Assembly (NCBI RefSeq): GCF_035975855.1
Contig: NZ_CP109056.1
Coordinates: 173,825 to 237,824 of the forward strand
Direction: 5' to 3'
DNA from: Streptomyces sp. NBC_01304
GTDB taxonomy: Bacteria; Actinomycetota; Actinomycetes; Streptomycetales; Streptomycetaceae
DNA length: 64,000 bases
Shown here: positions 24,767 to 32,541 of the stretch, in pieces
How positions within the stretch are numbered: position 1 is the first letter of the stretch
How the letters are laid out: the number at the start of each line of letters is the position of its first letter
Notes under the pieces: generated by a model
Database searches by the model: none
Told to the model about the DNA's origin: nothing
What the model saw: only the letters and a program-made list of their open reading frames with translations
Program-made: the position numbers and the translations under genes

Positions 24767-25003
24767 GTGGCGGAACGCACGGAACAGACAGGACACAGGC
24801 GCACGACGCTGCTCATCGTGACGGGCGTGGTGGCGTTCGCCGCGGCGCTGCTCGGCGCGAACCAGGGCGGCGCCGCCGGGTACGCGGTGATGGCGGTGGC
24901 GCTCGCCGCGGTCCTCGGCTGCACGGTGTGGCTGGCCAGGGACGGCTGGCTGCGCTGGCGCAACGACCGCGTCGGCGGTCAGGCGGGCGGGGCCGGGAAC
25001 TGA
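24767..25003 (+). CDS. Small membrane protein, 78 aa
   Basis: GTG 24767 lies behind GGGAGGAAATGAC. A short basic cytoplasmic N-terminus is followed by two hydrophobic helices (TTLLIVTGVVAFAAALLG and YAVMAVALAAVLGCTVWLA) joined by a Gly-rich turn, and a basic, Gly-rich tail. Divergent from the DUF932 gene. No family recognised. The 420 bp after it (25004-25422) carry no gene or clear regulatory signal. Confidence 0.6.
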   Translation: MAERTEQTGHRRTTLLIVTGVVAFAAALLGANQGGAAGYAVMAVALAAVLGCTVWLARDGWLRWRNDRVGGQAGGAGN

Positions 25004-25422
25004 CACCGCATAGCGCAGCGGGGCCAGACGGCGGACCGAAGTCCCCCCTGCTCGCGGAGGGGTTTGCAAGACCGTCTGACCCCTCTTCACTGCGAACCGC
25101 CGGCCGGACTCACAACGGAGACCCACAGGCGTTCACCGCCACCCTACCGGCGGCCAGGCCGACCCCAGACCCCGCCGTTCACGCCCTGATTCCGGGGGAC
25201 ACGACGGCACGCGCGTGTCTGCGGCCTGTGAGCGGCGGCGGCATCTAGAGTGGCAGTCGGCCGTTTCGCGTCGGCCTGACTCCGAGCCGTATTCCGCCCA
25301 CGCAGGGAGCGGCGCCGAGGACAAGGGGCACTGCCTCACGTGGTGCTATTCGCCTGTCCGTGGCCACGAGCCCGCGGTGGGGATGCGTGGGATCACCCGC
25401 CGTCGCCGGCCTCGGAGAGACC

Positions 25423-25998
25423 GTGACCACTGAGAAGCACACCAAGCGTGCCGCCCATGAACTCGCCGCCCGCCAGGGCATTTCCTACACTGCTGCGCGC
25501 CGGCGCTTGAGCGGCGGCGCCGTGGAGGACCCGGGCGCGATGACGGCCGGGCTGGTCGCCCGCAGCCGCGGCAAGTTCACCCCCGAGCAGTTCACCGACC
25601 GTCTCGAGCGCGGCGGAGACGAGTACGCCGGCTACCTCAGGGACGGCCAGCAGGCGGCGATCGAGGCCCTTGAGTACGCCCTGAACCATGGTGTCGAGGC
25701 CGTCGACCAGGACCTCGCCGCGGTCGCCGCGAGCCGGGGGATGGCGATCGGGCAGGACGAACTGGCCGAGGCCCTGCGGCGGGTGAGAGACCACAGCCTG
25801 GTCCTGGACGACTCGGCGGTCTCCGAGGCCGCCTACTGGGTGGCCGACCGGTACTGGATGCACCTGTGGAACGACGCCGCGGACAACGCACCGATCGGGC
25901 ACTACGAAGAGGAGGTCGGCCCCTACGTGTATCGGCGCATGGCGCTGCACGAGTGGCTGGCGCCCGGAAACTGCCGCACGGGTGTCCCCGGCCTGTGA
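25423..25998 (+). CDS. Hypothetical plasmid protein with N-terminal helix-turn-helix-like segment, 191 aa
   Basis: GTG 25423 behind GGAGAG. The N-terminus (KHTKRAAHELAARQGISYTA then ARRRL) reads like a helix-turn-helix. Acidic helices follow, and a Trp/Tyr-rich C-terminus (AAYWVADRYWMHLWNDAADN). No membrane segment. The N-terminal pattern is one I associate with streptomycete mobile-element proteins, but I cannot name a family. Confidence 0.55.
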   Translation: MTTEKHTKRAAHELAARQGISYTAARRRLSGGAVEDPGAMTAGLVARSRGKFTPEQFTDRLERGGDEYAGYLRDGQQAAIEALEYALNHGVEAVDQDLAAVAASRGMAIGQDELAEALRRVRDHSLVLDDSAVSEAAYWVADRYWMHLWNDAADNAPIGHYEEEVGPYVYRRMALHEWLAPGNCRTGVPGL

Positions 25999-26034
25999 CG
26001 TTGACGCCGCCTTCATGGCGTCAAATCTTCGGCG

Positions 26035-27078
26035 CTATGTGGCGTCTTCGGAGATGTCGCGCAGCCCGTGGCCCCGCGTCTGGCGCGCGGCATGCCAGGC
26101 CTGCCGGATGTCCGGGCGCAGCCGGCCACGGTCGGGAACGTCGAGCCCGTGCTCGCGGGCCCAGGCGCGCAGCTCGGCCGTCGTGGGTTCCGTGATCGTG
26201 GTCGCGGCGGCGGTCTCGGGGCTGCCCACTCCGATGCGCCGCACCGCGGCTTCTTCGCCGTCGGCCCACACGCGTGCGGCGGCCAGCAAGCGGTAGATGT
26301 ATTCCTCGGCGAGCTTGCGAGATTCGGCGAAGAAGACCGGCACGTTCGGGTACCGGACCTGCAGCTCGGCCAGGCCGTCCGCGACGACCGCCGGGCGGAC
26401 CCTGGTGAGTTTGAAGACCGCCGAGTAGCGGTCCTCGACCACCACCGCCGCCCTGGGCAGCGCGGCCAGATCCGCGAGAGCATAGCCAAGGCGTCCGCCG
26501 GTCAGGCTGGTGACGAGGTCCGACAGCGACTTGCGCTCCACCGCGGCCACCAACTGCCCCTGGTGCGTGATGCCGTAGTCCCCGCAGGCCAGGGCCCGCT
26601 TGACCACGGTCACCTCCTGGTCGGCGAACCGGTACGCGTACCGCTCCCGGGTGTCTACGGTGATCTCCAGGGCGGCCACACCACCCGCCCGCGCTGATGG
26701 AACGCGTACCCCTGGACGAGCCTGACGGCGGGTCCGCGCGGTGTTCCAGAACACCACCTCGCGGCCGCCCTGCTTCGCGTTGTTCGTGAACACCAGCTCC
26801 GAGCGGTTCTCCCGGGCCCGGTCCAGCACGATGTCAATGGCACGCCCGCGCCGCTCGCAGCTGCGCAGCACCGACTGCTCGACGATGTCCGGCTCCTCGG
26901 GCCACTCGTCGAGGCTCACGCGATGGCAGTACACCGGTGCGGTCCGTGGCCACGTCTCACGCACCTTGAACAGCAGCACTTGCCCGCCCACAGGCAGCCG
27001 CAGCAGGTACGGCAGACTCGACTCCGGATCCGGGTTCCGGACGATCAAAAGCTCCACAACTCCCAGTATGGGCGCCAT
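26035..27078 (-). CDS. ERCC4-type nuclease fused to an Lsr2-like DNA-binding domain
   Basis: The centre (~135-240) is an XPF/ERCC4 nuclease core: ITVDTRERYAYRF, CGDYGI, then AAVERKSLSDLV, giving the ERKxxxD metal-binding motif intact. This family cleaves branched or flap DNA. The C-terminal ~45 residues (ELRAWAREHGLDVPDRGRLR) match the Lsr2/EspR-type minor-groove AT-hook domain, where RGR inserts into AT-rich DNA. The N-terminal ~120 residues are unassigned. The start is unsure: ATG 27078 is used, GTG or TTG codons 20-40 bases later are possible. Likely processes plasmid or xenogeneic AT-rich DNA (inference). Confidence 0.75.
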   Translation of the reverse strand: MAPILGVVELLIVRNPDPESSLPYLLRLPVGGQVLLFKVRETWPRTAPVYCHRVSLDEWPEEPDIVEQSVLRSCERRGRAIDIVLDRARENRSELVFTNNAKQGGREVVFWNTARTRRQARPGVRVPSARAGGVAALEITVDTRERYAYRFADQEVTVVKRALACGDYGITHQGQLVAAVERKSLSDLVTSLTGGRLGYALADLAALPRAAVVVEDRYSAVFKLTRVRPAVVADGLAELQVRYPNVPVFFAESRKLAEEYIYRLLAAARVWADGEEAAVRRIGVGSPETAAATTITEPTTAELRAWAREHGLDVPDRGRLRPDIRQAWHAARQTRGHGLRDISEDAT

Positions 27079-27260
27079 GTCCGGTGCGGCACGGACAACA
27101 CCACTACAGGCCCCCGGTGCTGGTCCGCACCGGGTTCGCCGGGGACGCCAAATTGGCTCGGACTCTTCCGGCCCCGGTGGCACTGCATCCGACATTGGGG
27201 GGCAGGCGAACAGGCGACAACAGGCGACCCTGGGGGAGGGAGGGCGCGCCGGCCTGGGTC

Positions 27261-28139
27261 TCAGCCGGGGCTTCGGTGAGCTGCGACGGGGATGTTCGGC
27301 ATATGGCGGACGAGGCCACGCGCCTTGTCGTACCAGCTCAGCTGGATGCCCTGGTGGCGTGCGAAGTTCCGGGGCTGGACGAGACTGCCGTGGGCCACGT
27401 TGACCGCGGCCTCGGTGTGCGCGCGCTCGACGTATCGACGTTGCACATGACGGATATGGACGTGCCGCAGCCGTACCGCGGTCATGGCTGCCACGGCGAT
27501 CCTCTGGGCCAGGTCACTGCCTGATTCCACTACCCACAACGGCATCTGCCCTGTGTGCAGCAGGCGCGCGTGCCGGATGGCTGTCTCCTCGTCACCGAGG
27601 ACGGTCAGCGGGGTCCTCTCTGACACGCCGACGAGCATGGCCAGGGCCAGGGCGATGAACTCGGCCTGCGCGCTGCCTTCGAGACCCATGCCGGACAGAT
27701 CCACGGCGTACGAGCGGCGCCGCGCGGTGATGCTGATGCCGGCGCGCGCCCGTCCGTCGTCGGCGAAGGAGGCGTCGCTTCTGACCGTGAGGGGATCGGG
27801 CGTCTCGTGGTCGGGCGTGGGATGCCACTCGTGGGCCGGCGTGAGCACCAAATTGATCTGGAACCGCGCCACATCAAGGCGGCGGTGATCGAACTCCACC
27901 CGTGGATGGCGCAGCCGCAGGTTCCCCACCAGGTCCGCAATCGTGGCCTCCGCGCGAACCTGCCGTGCTTCGAGCGTCTCGGACCGCGTCTTCCTGTAGC
28001 CCAGCGGCAGGTACACGGTGAAGCGCTCGCCCCGCGCCAGATGATCGGCCGCCGTATCGGCGAGCCACGCCAGCGCCGTCGGCCCAAGGAACCTGTCTCC
28101 CGCCACGGGTACCAGGGCACTGGCCCACAGGTACGTCAC
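27261..28139 (-). CDS. RNase H-fold protein, 292 aa
   Basis: Starts with GTG 28139, overlapping the previous stop by four bases (GTGA). The second half has the RNase H order of acidic residues: D122 in VRSDASF, E160 in SAQAEFIALALAM, an Asp in VLGDEETAI (~181), and a C-terminal ERAHTEAAVNVAHG in the place of the last catalytic helix. The first ~110 residues (VAGDRFLGPTALAWLAD, FTVYLPLGYRKT) are unassigned. It may act on RNA-DNA hybrids or be a nucleic-acid-binding relic. Coupled to the duplicated protein upstream. Confidence 0.6.
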   Translation of the reverse strand: MTYLWASALVPVAGDRFLGPTALAWLADTAADHLARGERFTVYLPLGYRKTRSETLEARQVRAEATIADLVGNLRLRHPRVEFDHRRLDVARFQINLVLTPAHEWHPTPDHETPDPLTVRSDASFADDGRARAGISITARRRSYAVDLSGMGLEGSAQAEFIALALAMLVGVSERTPLTVLGDEETAIRHARLLHTGQMPLWVVESGSDLAQRIAVAAMTAVRLRHVHIRHVQRRYVERAHTEAAVNVAHGSLVQPRNFARHQGIQLSWYDKARGLVRHMPNIPVAAHRSPG

Positions 28140-29323
28140 GCGTCGGCCGCAGGCCGGTCGGCGCTTTGCAGCAGGAGCTCGGCCTGCTTGCCGTTCTTCT
28201 GACGCAGTACGGCCGCGAGCCACGCGGTCGGCACTCTCGCGCCGGCCGCCCTGGCCAGGCGCACGCGCTCCAGCACATCGCGCTCGCCGAGGGTGAGCCC
28301 CAGGTCGTCGAGGAAGACCCGGCCGGTGGGGGAGGCCAGGGTGTCGCTCTGGCGGCGCAGCAGCCATTCCTCCCAGACGGGCCAGGCAATCGTGGCGCGG
28401 CCCTCGGGCTCGGGGAGCGGATCGTCGCGCCGCTGCAGCCAGGCGTGGACCGCGCTCCAGGACCGCTTGCCGTCGGCGTCCGCCGCAGGGAAGGGGTCGC
28501 TGCTCACGCCGGGCGTACGCGTCTTGGCCCAGTAGGTCACGCCGTCGGCGGTGAGTCCCAGGCTCCGGGCCAGCCCCGCCGGGCGCATCCGCAAGGCGGG
28601 CGCCGGCGCTTGGGAGGCCTCGGCCGTCAACTGCCCGACCGTGTCCTCGTCCTGGCCGAGCGTCTCGGCCAGCCACTGCGCCGAGACCTCCACCCCGGAA
28701 GCCTGAGCGAGCCGCGCCCGCTCCAGCAGATCGCGCTCGCCGAGGGTGAGCCCGAGCTCGTCGGTGAAGGCCCGGCCGGTGGGCAGCTCGTAGGTGTCGT
28801 CATGATTGCGCAGCAGCCACGAACGCAACTGCGCCCAGGGCAGCTCGCCGTCACCCCCGGCCTTGGGGAGCGGGTCGTTGTGCCGCAGCAGCCAGGCCCG
28901 CACCGCGCTCCAGGACCGCTCGCCGTCCGGGTCGGGCAGCGGGAACGGGTCGGCGGTGTCGGACGTGTAGTGGTCCGCGTACTTGTTGACCGCCCGCCGG
29001 GTGATGCCGAGGGTCTCGGCGATCTCGCCGGAGGTCAGGTGCGTCTGCACCGGTCGGGCGGAGCGCACGGCCTCGGGCAGGTCACGCCGCCCGCGCCGGT
29101 TGGGCTGGGCGAAGGACTGCTGGAGGTACCACTTGAGGACGGCGTCCTTGTCGCGGTAGACGGTGCGCCCCTCACGAGTCCCGGCCGGGAAGCCGACGAA
29201 GCCCTTCGACGGGTCGCTCCAGTTGTGGATGTGCTTGCGTCCGGTCGCCTCGGCGATCTGCTTGGTCGTGACCTTGTCGGGCAGCTGGGCGAACGCGGCG
29301 GTGACTTCGTCGGTGGTCATCAT
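28136..29323 (-). CDS. Internally duplicated protein with helix-turn-helix modules, 395 aa
   Basis: Two ~110-residue repeats are visible. Each begins DPFPxxDxDGxRSWSAVxAW, runs through DPLP, then FxDxLGLTLGERDxLERxRL, and ends in a short helical unit. Each repeat is preceded by a helix-turn-helix-like sequence (GEIAETLGITRRAVNKYADH; LARSLGLTADGVTYWAKTRT), and another at the N-terminus (TKQIAEATGRKHIHNW). The modular design suggests DNA recognition of repeated sites. Two ATGs at the start behind GGAG. Translationally coupled to the RNase H-fold gene. Confidence 0.65.
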   Translation of the reverse strand: MMTTDEVTAAFAQLPDKVTTKQIAEATGRKHIHNWSDPSKGFVGFPAGTREGRTVYRDKDAVLKWYLQQSFAQPNRRGRRDLPEAVRSARPVQTHLTSGEIAETLGITRRAVNKYADHYTSDTADPFPLPDPDGERSWSAVRAWLLRHNDPLPKAGGDGELPWAQLRSWLLRNHDDTYELPTGRAFTDELGLTLGERDLLERARLAQASGVEVSAQWLAETLGQDEDTVGQLTAEASQAPAPALRMRPAGLARSLGLTADGVTYWAKTRTPGVSSDPFPAADADGKRSWSAVHAWLQRRDDPLPEPEGRATIAWPVWEEWLLRRQSDTLASPTGRVFLDDLGLTLGERDVLERVRLARAAGARVPTAWLAAVLRQKNGKQAELLLQSADRPAADA

Positions 29324-29407
29324 CGGGAGGGCTCCGGGGCGGGGGAGGGGAAAGAGGGTCGGCGGGAGCTGAACCGGGCCGGAAACACGGGTGTTGTCCG
29401 GGCCGGT

Positions 29408-29701
29408 TCAGCTGAAGGTGGGCGTGGGGTTGTCGTGCTGCTCGATGGTGTCGTCCATCGCCACCTGCAAGGAGGAAAGCGAGTCCACCCGGCCGTCGTC
29501 CTTGTAGACGACGGTCACCGGGCCCAGCACCGCGAAGGACTTGTCGCCGTCCGCAAGGAACTCGCGCGCACCGACCTCGAACACGAACAGCTTGTCGTTC
29601 TCCACGATCTTCCGGTCGTCGATGCTGAAGGTGCCCTGCGTCCAGGTCGGCTCCAGGGTGGTCCGCACCAGATCGCGTGCCTGCTCATACGTCACTGACA
29701 T
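29408..29701 (-). CDS. YrhB-like protein, candidate immunity protein for the papain-fold toxin, 97 aa
   Basis: The sequence FVFEVGAREFLADGDKSFAV then LGPVTVVYKDDGRVDSL resembles the YrhB/Imm35 domain, in which an alpha/beta protein ends with a G-P-x-x-V-hydrophobic-x-x-x-x-G strand pair. Such proteins occur as immunity or chaperone partners next to toxins. It follows the papain-fold toxin on the same strand, but has its own regulon promoter (copy 2), so it can be made without the toxin. ATG 29701. Family resemblance by eye; function inferred. Confidence 0.55.
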   Translation of the reverse strand: MSVTYEQARDLVRTTLEPTWTQGTFSIDDRKIVENDKLFVFEVGAREFLADGDKSFAVLGPVTVVYKDDGRVDSLSSLQVAMDDTIEQHDNPTPTFS

Positions 29702-29733
29702 GATGGTCCAATCTCCGAAGGTCTATAATCTCT

Positions 29734-29772
29734 AAATTACCCGACTCCCGAACAGAAGTCAAGTTTTACGCT
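29734..29772 (-). promoter_or_regulatory. Regulon promoter, copy 2 (upstream of YrhB-like gene)
   Basis: GCGTAAAACTTGAC box, -35 TTGACT (29757-29762), 17 bp, -10 TAATTT (29734-29739) followed by AGAGATTATAG. Only 33 bp from the start codon. Confidence 0.75.
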
Positions 29773-29895
29773 TGCCGTTTCCGGGCGGGGAGCCGGGAGC
29801 GGAACCCGAGCCCGGCACTACGGCCGTCTCCCCGGCAGTCCGGACCGGCGCCCCGGCACCTCACCTCCGCGCCGACTGCCTGCCTCGTCTGAGCG

Positions 29896-30708
29896 TCATG
29901 CCGCGATGAACGGCTCGAGGGTCTTCTTGGACGGGGTGGGCTTGTCGTCGAGCCGCATGTAGGCGCTGGAGTTGGCTCGGGCGAAGTACTCCGAGGCATC
30001 GGTGACCGGCGGGTTGGGCTGACCGTCGACGAAGCGGACCTTCCCGTCGACGTTCTCGACGGTGAAGGCGTGGCCACCGCCGTTCTTCCACCACACCGCG
30101 ACCATGCCGCGCGAACCGGGCTCGCCGAAGGCGCGCTCTATCTGGGAGCGGCCGGTGTCCGAGGTGGTGTCGCAGTGGGTGAAGTGCCCACCCCACGCTT
30201 CCCCGAGCTCGCCCACATTCCTGCCCTTGGTGGAATCCGGGCCGGCCTCGACGTCCAGACCGCGCCGGCGAAGCTCATAGGCCTGCGCCACGTGGCTGCA
30301 GTTGTGCGAGTACTCCCACACGTGCGCCTGGTACTTGGGGTTCGCCTCGTCGAGGGCCTTGTCGACCTGCTTGTTCGTACGCCGGGCCGCCGCGGCCTTC
30401 GCTTTCGCGCTCTGGGTGTGCCGCTGGGACAGCTGGGCGGCGTGGTTCATGGCGTTCTTGGCATCGAGGGCCGCGCGCTCCGCACCGTCGTGGTCCCCGG
30501 CCTCCGCGGCGGCACGGGCATGATCGGCGGCTTCCTGCGCGCGCTGCTGTGCCCGCCACGCGGGACCGCCGTAGTCGACATCACCCTCATCCAGGGCCTG
30601 CCGGTACTTCTTGGCGGCCGCGGAGGAGGCCGTCGCGTACTTGGCCCGGCGCATGGCCAGGCTGCTTCCGCGGCAGCGCCGGCCGCCCTGCGCGAGTGAT
30701 CTGCACAC
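29896..30708 (-). CDS. Papain-fold toxin (Tox-PL type, likely deamidase/peptidase) with CRSxxxGGRRC N-terminus
   Basis: 270 aa. The catalytic domain occupies ~125-240. The nucleophile is C137 in YSHNCSHVAQAYELRRRG, the general base H213 in GGGHAFTVENVDG, and an Asp/Gln pair lies in RFVDGQ (228-230). This is the layout of papain-fold (glutamine-deamidase-like) toxins of polymorphic toxin systems. The N-terminus MCRSLAQGGRRCRGS is shared with the ADP-ribosyltransferase, followed by an Ala-rich helical stalk (30-120). GTG start 30708 behind AGGGGAGC. The YrhB-like gene downstream is the candidate immunity gene. Confidence 0.75.
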   Translation of the reverse strand: MCRSLAQGGRRCRGSSLAMRRAKYATASSAAAKKYRQALDEGDVDYGGPAWRAQQRAQEAADHARAAAEAGDHDGAERAALDAKNAMNHAAQLSQRHTQSAKAKAAAARRTNKQVDKALDEANPKYQAHVWEYSHNCSHVAQAYELRRRGLDVEAGPDSTKGRNVGELGEAWGGHFTHCDTTSDTGRSQIERAFGEPGSRGMVAVWWKNGGGHAFTVENVDGKVRFVDGQPNPPVTDASEYFARANSSAYMRLDDKPTPSKKTLEPFIAA

Positions 30709-30770
30709 GTATTGCTCCCCTGCTCCGGGCCAGCACCATCTGGCCGTTCACCCGGAACGCTGGCCGGACG

Positions 30771-30788
30771 GGCCTGTGGACAGAGGCC
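30771..30788 (-). promoter_or_regulatory. GGCCTGTGGACAGAGGCC element upstream of the papain-fold toxin gene
   Basis: Exact 18 bp copy of 19525-19542, about 65 bp before the toxin start. Confidence 0.55.
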
Positions 30789-30821
30789 GCCGATCTGCAC
30801 CGACAGGGGAGAGGCAAGGCG

Positions 30822-31667
30822 TCAGCGGCCGGCGCGGTGCTCCACCAGCAGGTGCACCAGCGCCTCGCACACGTCGGGCGCCGGGTGGGCGCGCAGCGCG
30901 GCCACGGCCTGCCGCACGTGCTCGCGGGCCACGTCCCGGCGTCGGACCGCGCCCCCGGCACGGCCCGCCTGGCCGGCGAAGTGCCGGGCATCGCGCAACT
31001 GCCGGCCCGCCTCCGCGATGTGCTCCAGCACCTCCTCCAGGAGGCGGTCCTCGACCGGCGCCGCGCCGAGAGGCAGCGGCCTGGGGGTGTGCTTCTCGAT
31101 CAGGTGCTGCTCCCGGCGGAAGAGCGCTTCCGGGCGAGTTGGCGGGCAGGCGATCTCGCCGTGCTGGTCGCACAGCACCGGGAAGACGGTGAACGGCCCG
31201 CAGACCGTCTCGCCGAGGCGCACCTGGTCGTCGTCGGTCGCCTCCACGTCGAAGGCGCCCGCGCGGTAGTGGTAGTTGTGCAGGCAGAACTCGCAGGTCC
31301 TGGCGAGGTGCAGGCCACGGTCCTCCTCGTCGCGGACGAGGTGGAAGTGCCCGCCGCCGTCGATGAGGAGGCCGCCGCGCCCGCGCTCGTCGGAGGTGTA
31401 CGTCGCGGCCGAGGCGAGCGTGCGCGCGTGCTGGCGGGCCAGGTCCTCGAGCCGGCGCAGCATGGTGAACCAGAAGCCCGCGTCGGCCGACACGTCCTCG
31501 GGGAAGGTGACACCGGTCATCGCCTGCACCGTGGTGTCCCCGCTATAGGTGGGCAGGGCGAGGCCGGAGTTGAGGAGCTTGGTGTAGGCCGGCCCGAACT
31601 CGCTCACGGGCAGCGGGGGATCCAGGGTGATGGAGCCGGTGAGGCTCAGGTCGTCGTAGCCGCTCAC
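30822..31667 (-). CDS. Hypothetical protein, 281 aa
   Basis: GTG 31667 (VSGYDDLSLTGSITLD) behind AGGACC. The N-terminal half has an alpha/beta pattern with ADAGFWFTMLRRLEDLARQH and GLLIDGGGHFHLVRDEEDRG. A cysteine pair FCLHNYHY and VLCDQHGEIACPP may bind zinc. The C-terminal ~90 residues are charged helices (LEEVLEHIAEAGRQLRDARH). Third in a leftward operon with the two genes upstream. No family recognised. Confidence 0.65.
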   Translation of the reverse strand: MSGYDDLSLTGSITLDPPLPVSEFGPAYTKLLNSGLALPTYSGDTTVQAMTGVTFPEDVSADAGFWFTMLRRLEDLARQHARTLASAATYTSDERGRGGLLIDGGGHFHLVRDEEDRGLHLARTCEFCLHNYHYRAGAFDVEATDDDQVRLGETVCGPFTVFPVLCDQHGEIACPPTRPEALFRREQHLIEKHTPRPLPLGAAPVEDRLLEEVLEHIAEAGRQLRDARHFAGQAGRAGGAVRRRDVAREHVRQAVAALRAHPAPDVCEALVHLLVEHRAGR

Positions 31668-31737
31668 AAAAGGTCCTGTCGTTGGTCTGGTGATGGTCGA
31701 GGCGGGCTGGGCCAGGGAGACCCCCGGGCCCAGCCGG

Positions 31738-32298
31738 TCAGTTGAGCGGGGTGAGGAAGACCGCGGGCACCGCGGCCGCGGGGACGGGCAGGCAGTCCTC
31801 GTCGAGCCCGTGGCTGGCGGAGTTGGTGTAGCCGTCGCCGTAGGTCGAGCCGACGCTGTCCGCGCTGGGCATGTACCGCCCGATCCTGATGTGGGCGTCG
31901 GCGGGGGAGTCGTGGTCCTCGTCGTGGTGGGTGGCGGGCGCGAGGACGACGAGGGCGTCGCCGGGGACGCCGGTGAGCGCGTTGAGCGCGGCGCGCAGCT
32001 CGTCCAGGCGCATCCCGCGCAGTTCCTGCGGGAAGGGGCTGGTCCAGTCCGGGGCCTGGCGCGCGTCGAGGACCGGCTGCCCGGCGGCCTCATCGAGGCC
32101 GTCGGTGACCGGCGTCAGATCGCGCAGGCCTGCGGGGTCGTTGTAGTACGCCTTCTGCCAGGCCCCGACGATCCAGTGACCGGCGGCCAGGCCGAGCGTC
32201 GGTTCGGCGAGGCGGATCACGCTGTCCATCGGCAGCTTGCCGAAGGCGATCGGGCCATCGACGGTCAGGGCGCGGGTGTCGACGAAGGTGTCGTTCAC
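31738..32298 (-). CDS. Hypothetical protein, 186 aa
   Basis: GTG 32298 behind GAAAGG. Mixed alpha/beta; notable stretches are HWIVGAWQKAYYNDPAG, VVLAPATHHDEDHDSPADAH (a His/Asp cluster that could bind metal) and IRIGRYMPSADSVGSTYGDG. No signal peptide or membrane helix. In one leftward operon with its neighbours. Function unknown. Confidence 0.6.
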   Translation of the reverse strand: MNDTFVDTRALTVDGPIAFGKLPMDSVIRLAEPTLGLAAGHWIVGAWQKAYYNDPAGLRDLTPVTDGLDEAAGQPVLDARQAPDWTSPFPQELRGMRLDELRAALNALTGVPGDALVVLAPATHHDEDHDSPADAHIRIGRYMPSADSVGSTYGDGYTNSASHGLDEDCLPVPAAAVPAVFLTPLN

Positions 32299-32339
32299 GG
32301 CAACGGGCCTTTCTCGAACATCGGGTGGGGACGCGGAGA

Positions 32340-32530
32340 CCGGGGTCGGAGCAGCGGTGTGCAGCGCCTGGGCGCTGCGCGGTGCTGCACGGCAGGGCCA
32401 CCGGGCGGGCTAAGGCCCCGCGCTGCACGAGCAGCAGCGGGCAGCGGCGGCGGATACGCGACGGGGCAGCAGACGCTGCCCGGCGGTGCTGCACTGCAGC
32501 ACGCTGCAGCAGCAGCCCGGAGCCGCACAG
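32340..32530. repeat. Cluster of TGCAGC/GCTGCA repeats in an intercistronic gap
   Basis: The 240 bp between two operon genes is filled with GCAGC and GCTGC words in both orientations, including the perfect 17 bp palindrome GTGCTGCAC-TGCAGCAC. No reading frame looks like protein. A second, longer cluster lies at 39830-40350. Confidence 0.6.
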
Positions 32531-32541
32531 GGGAGGAGCGG

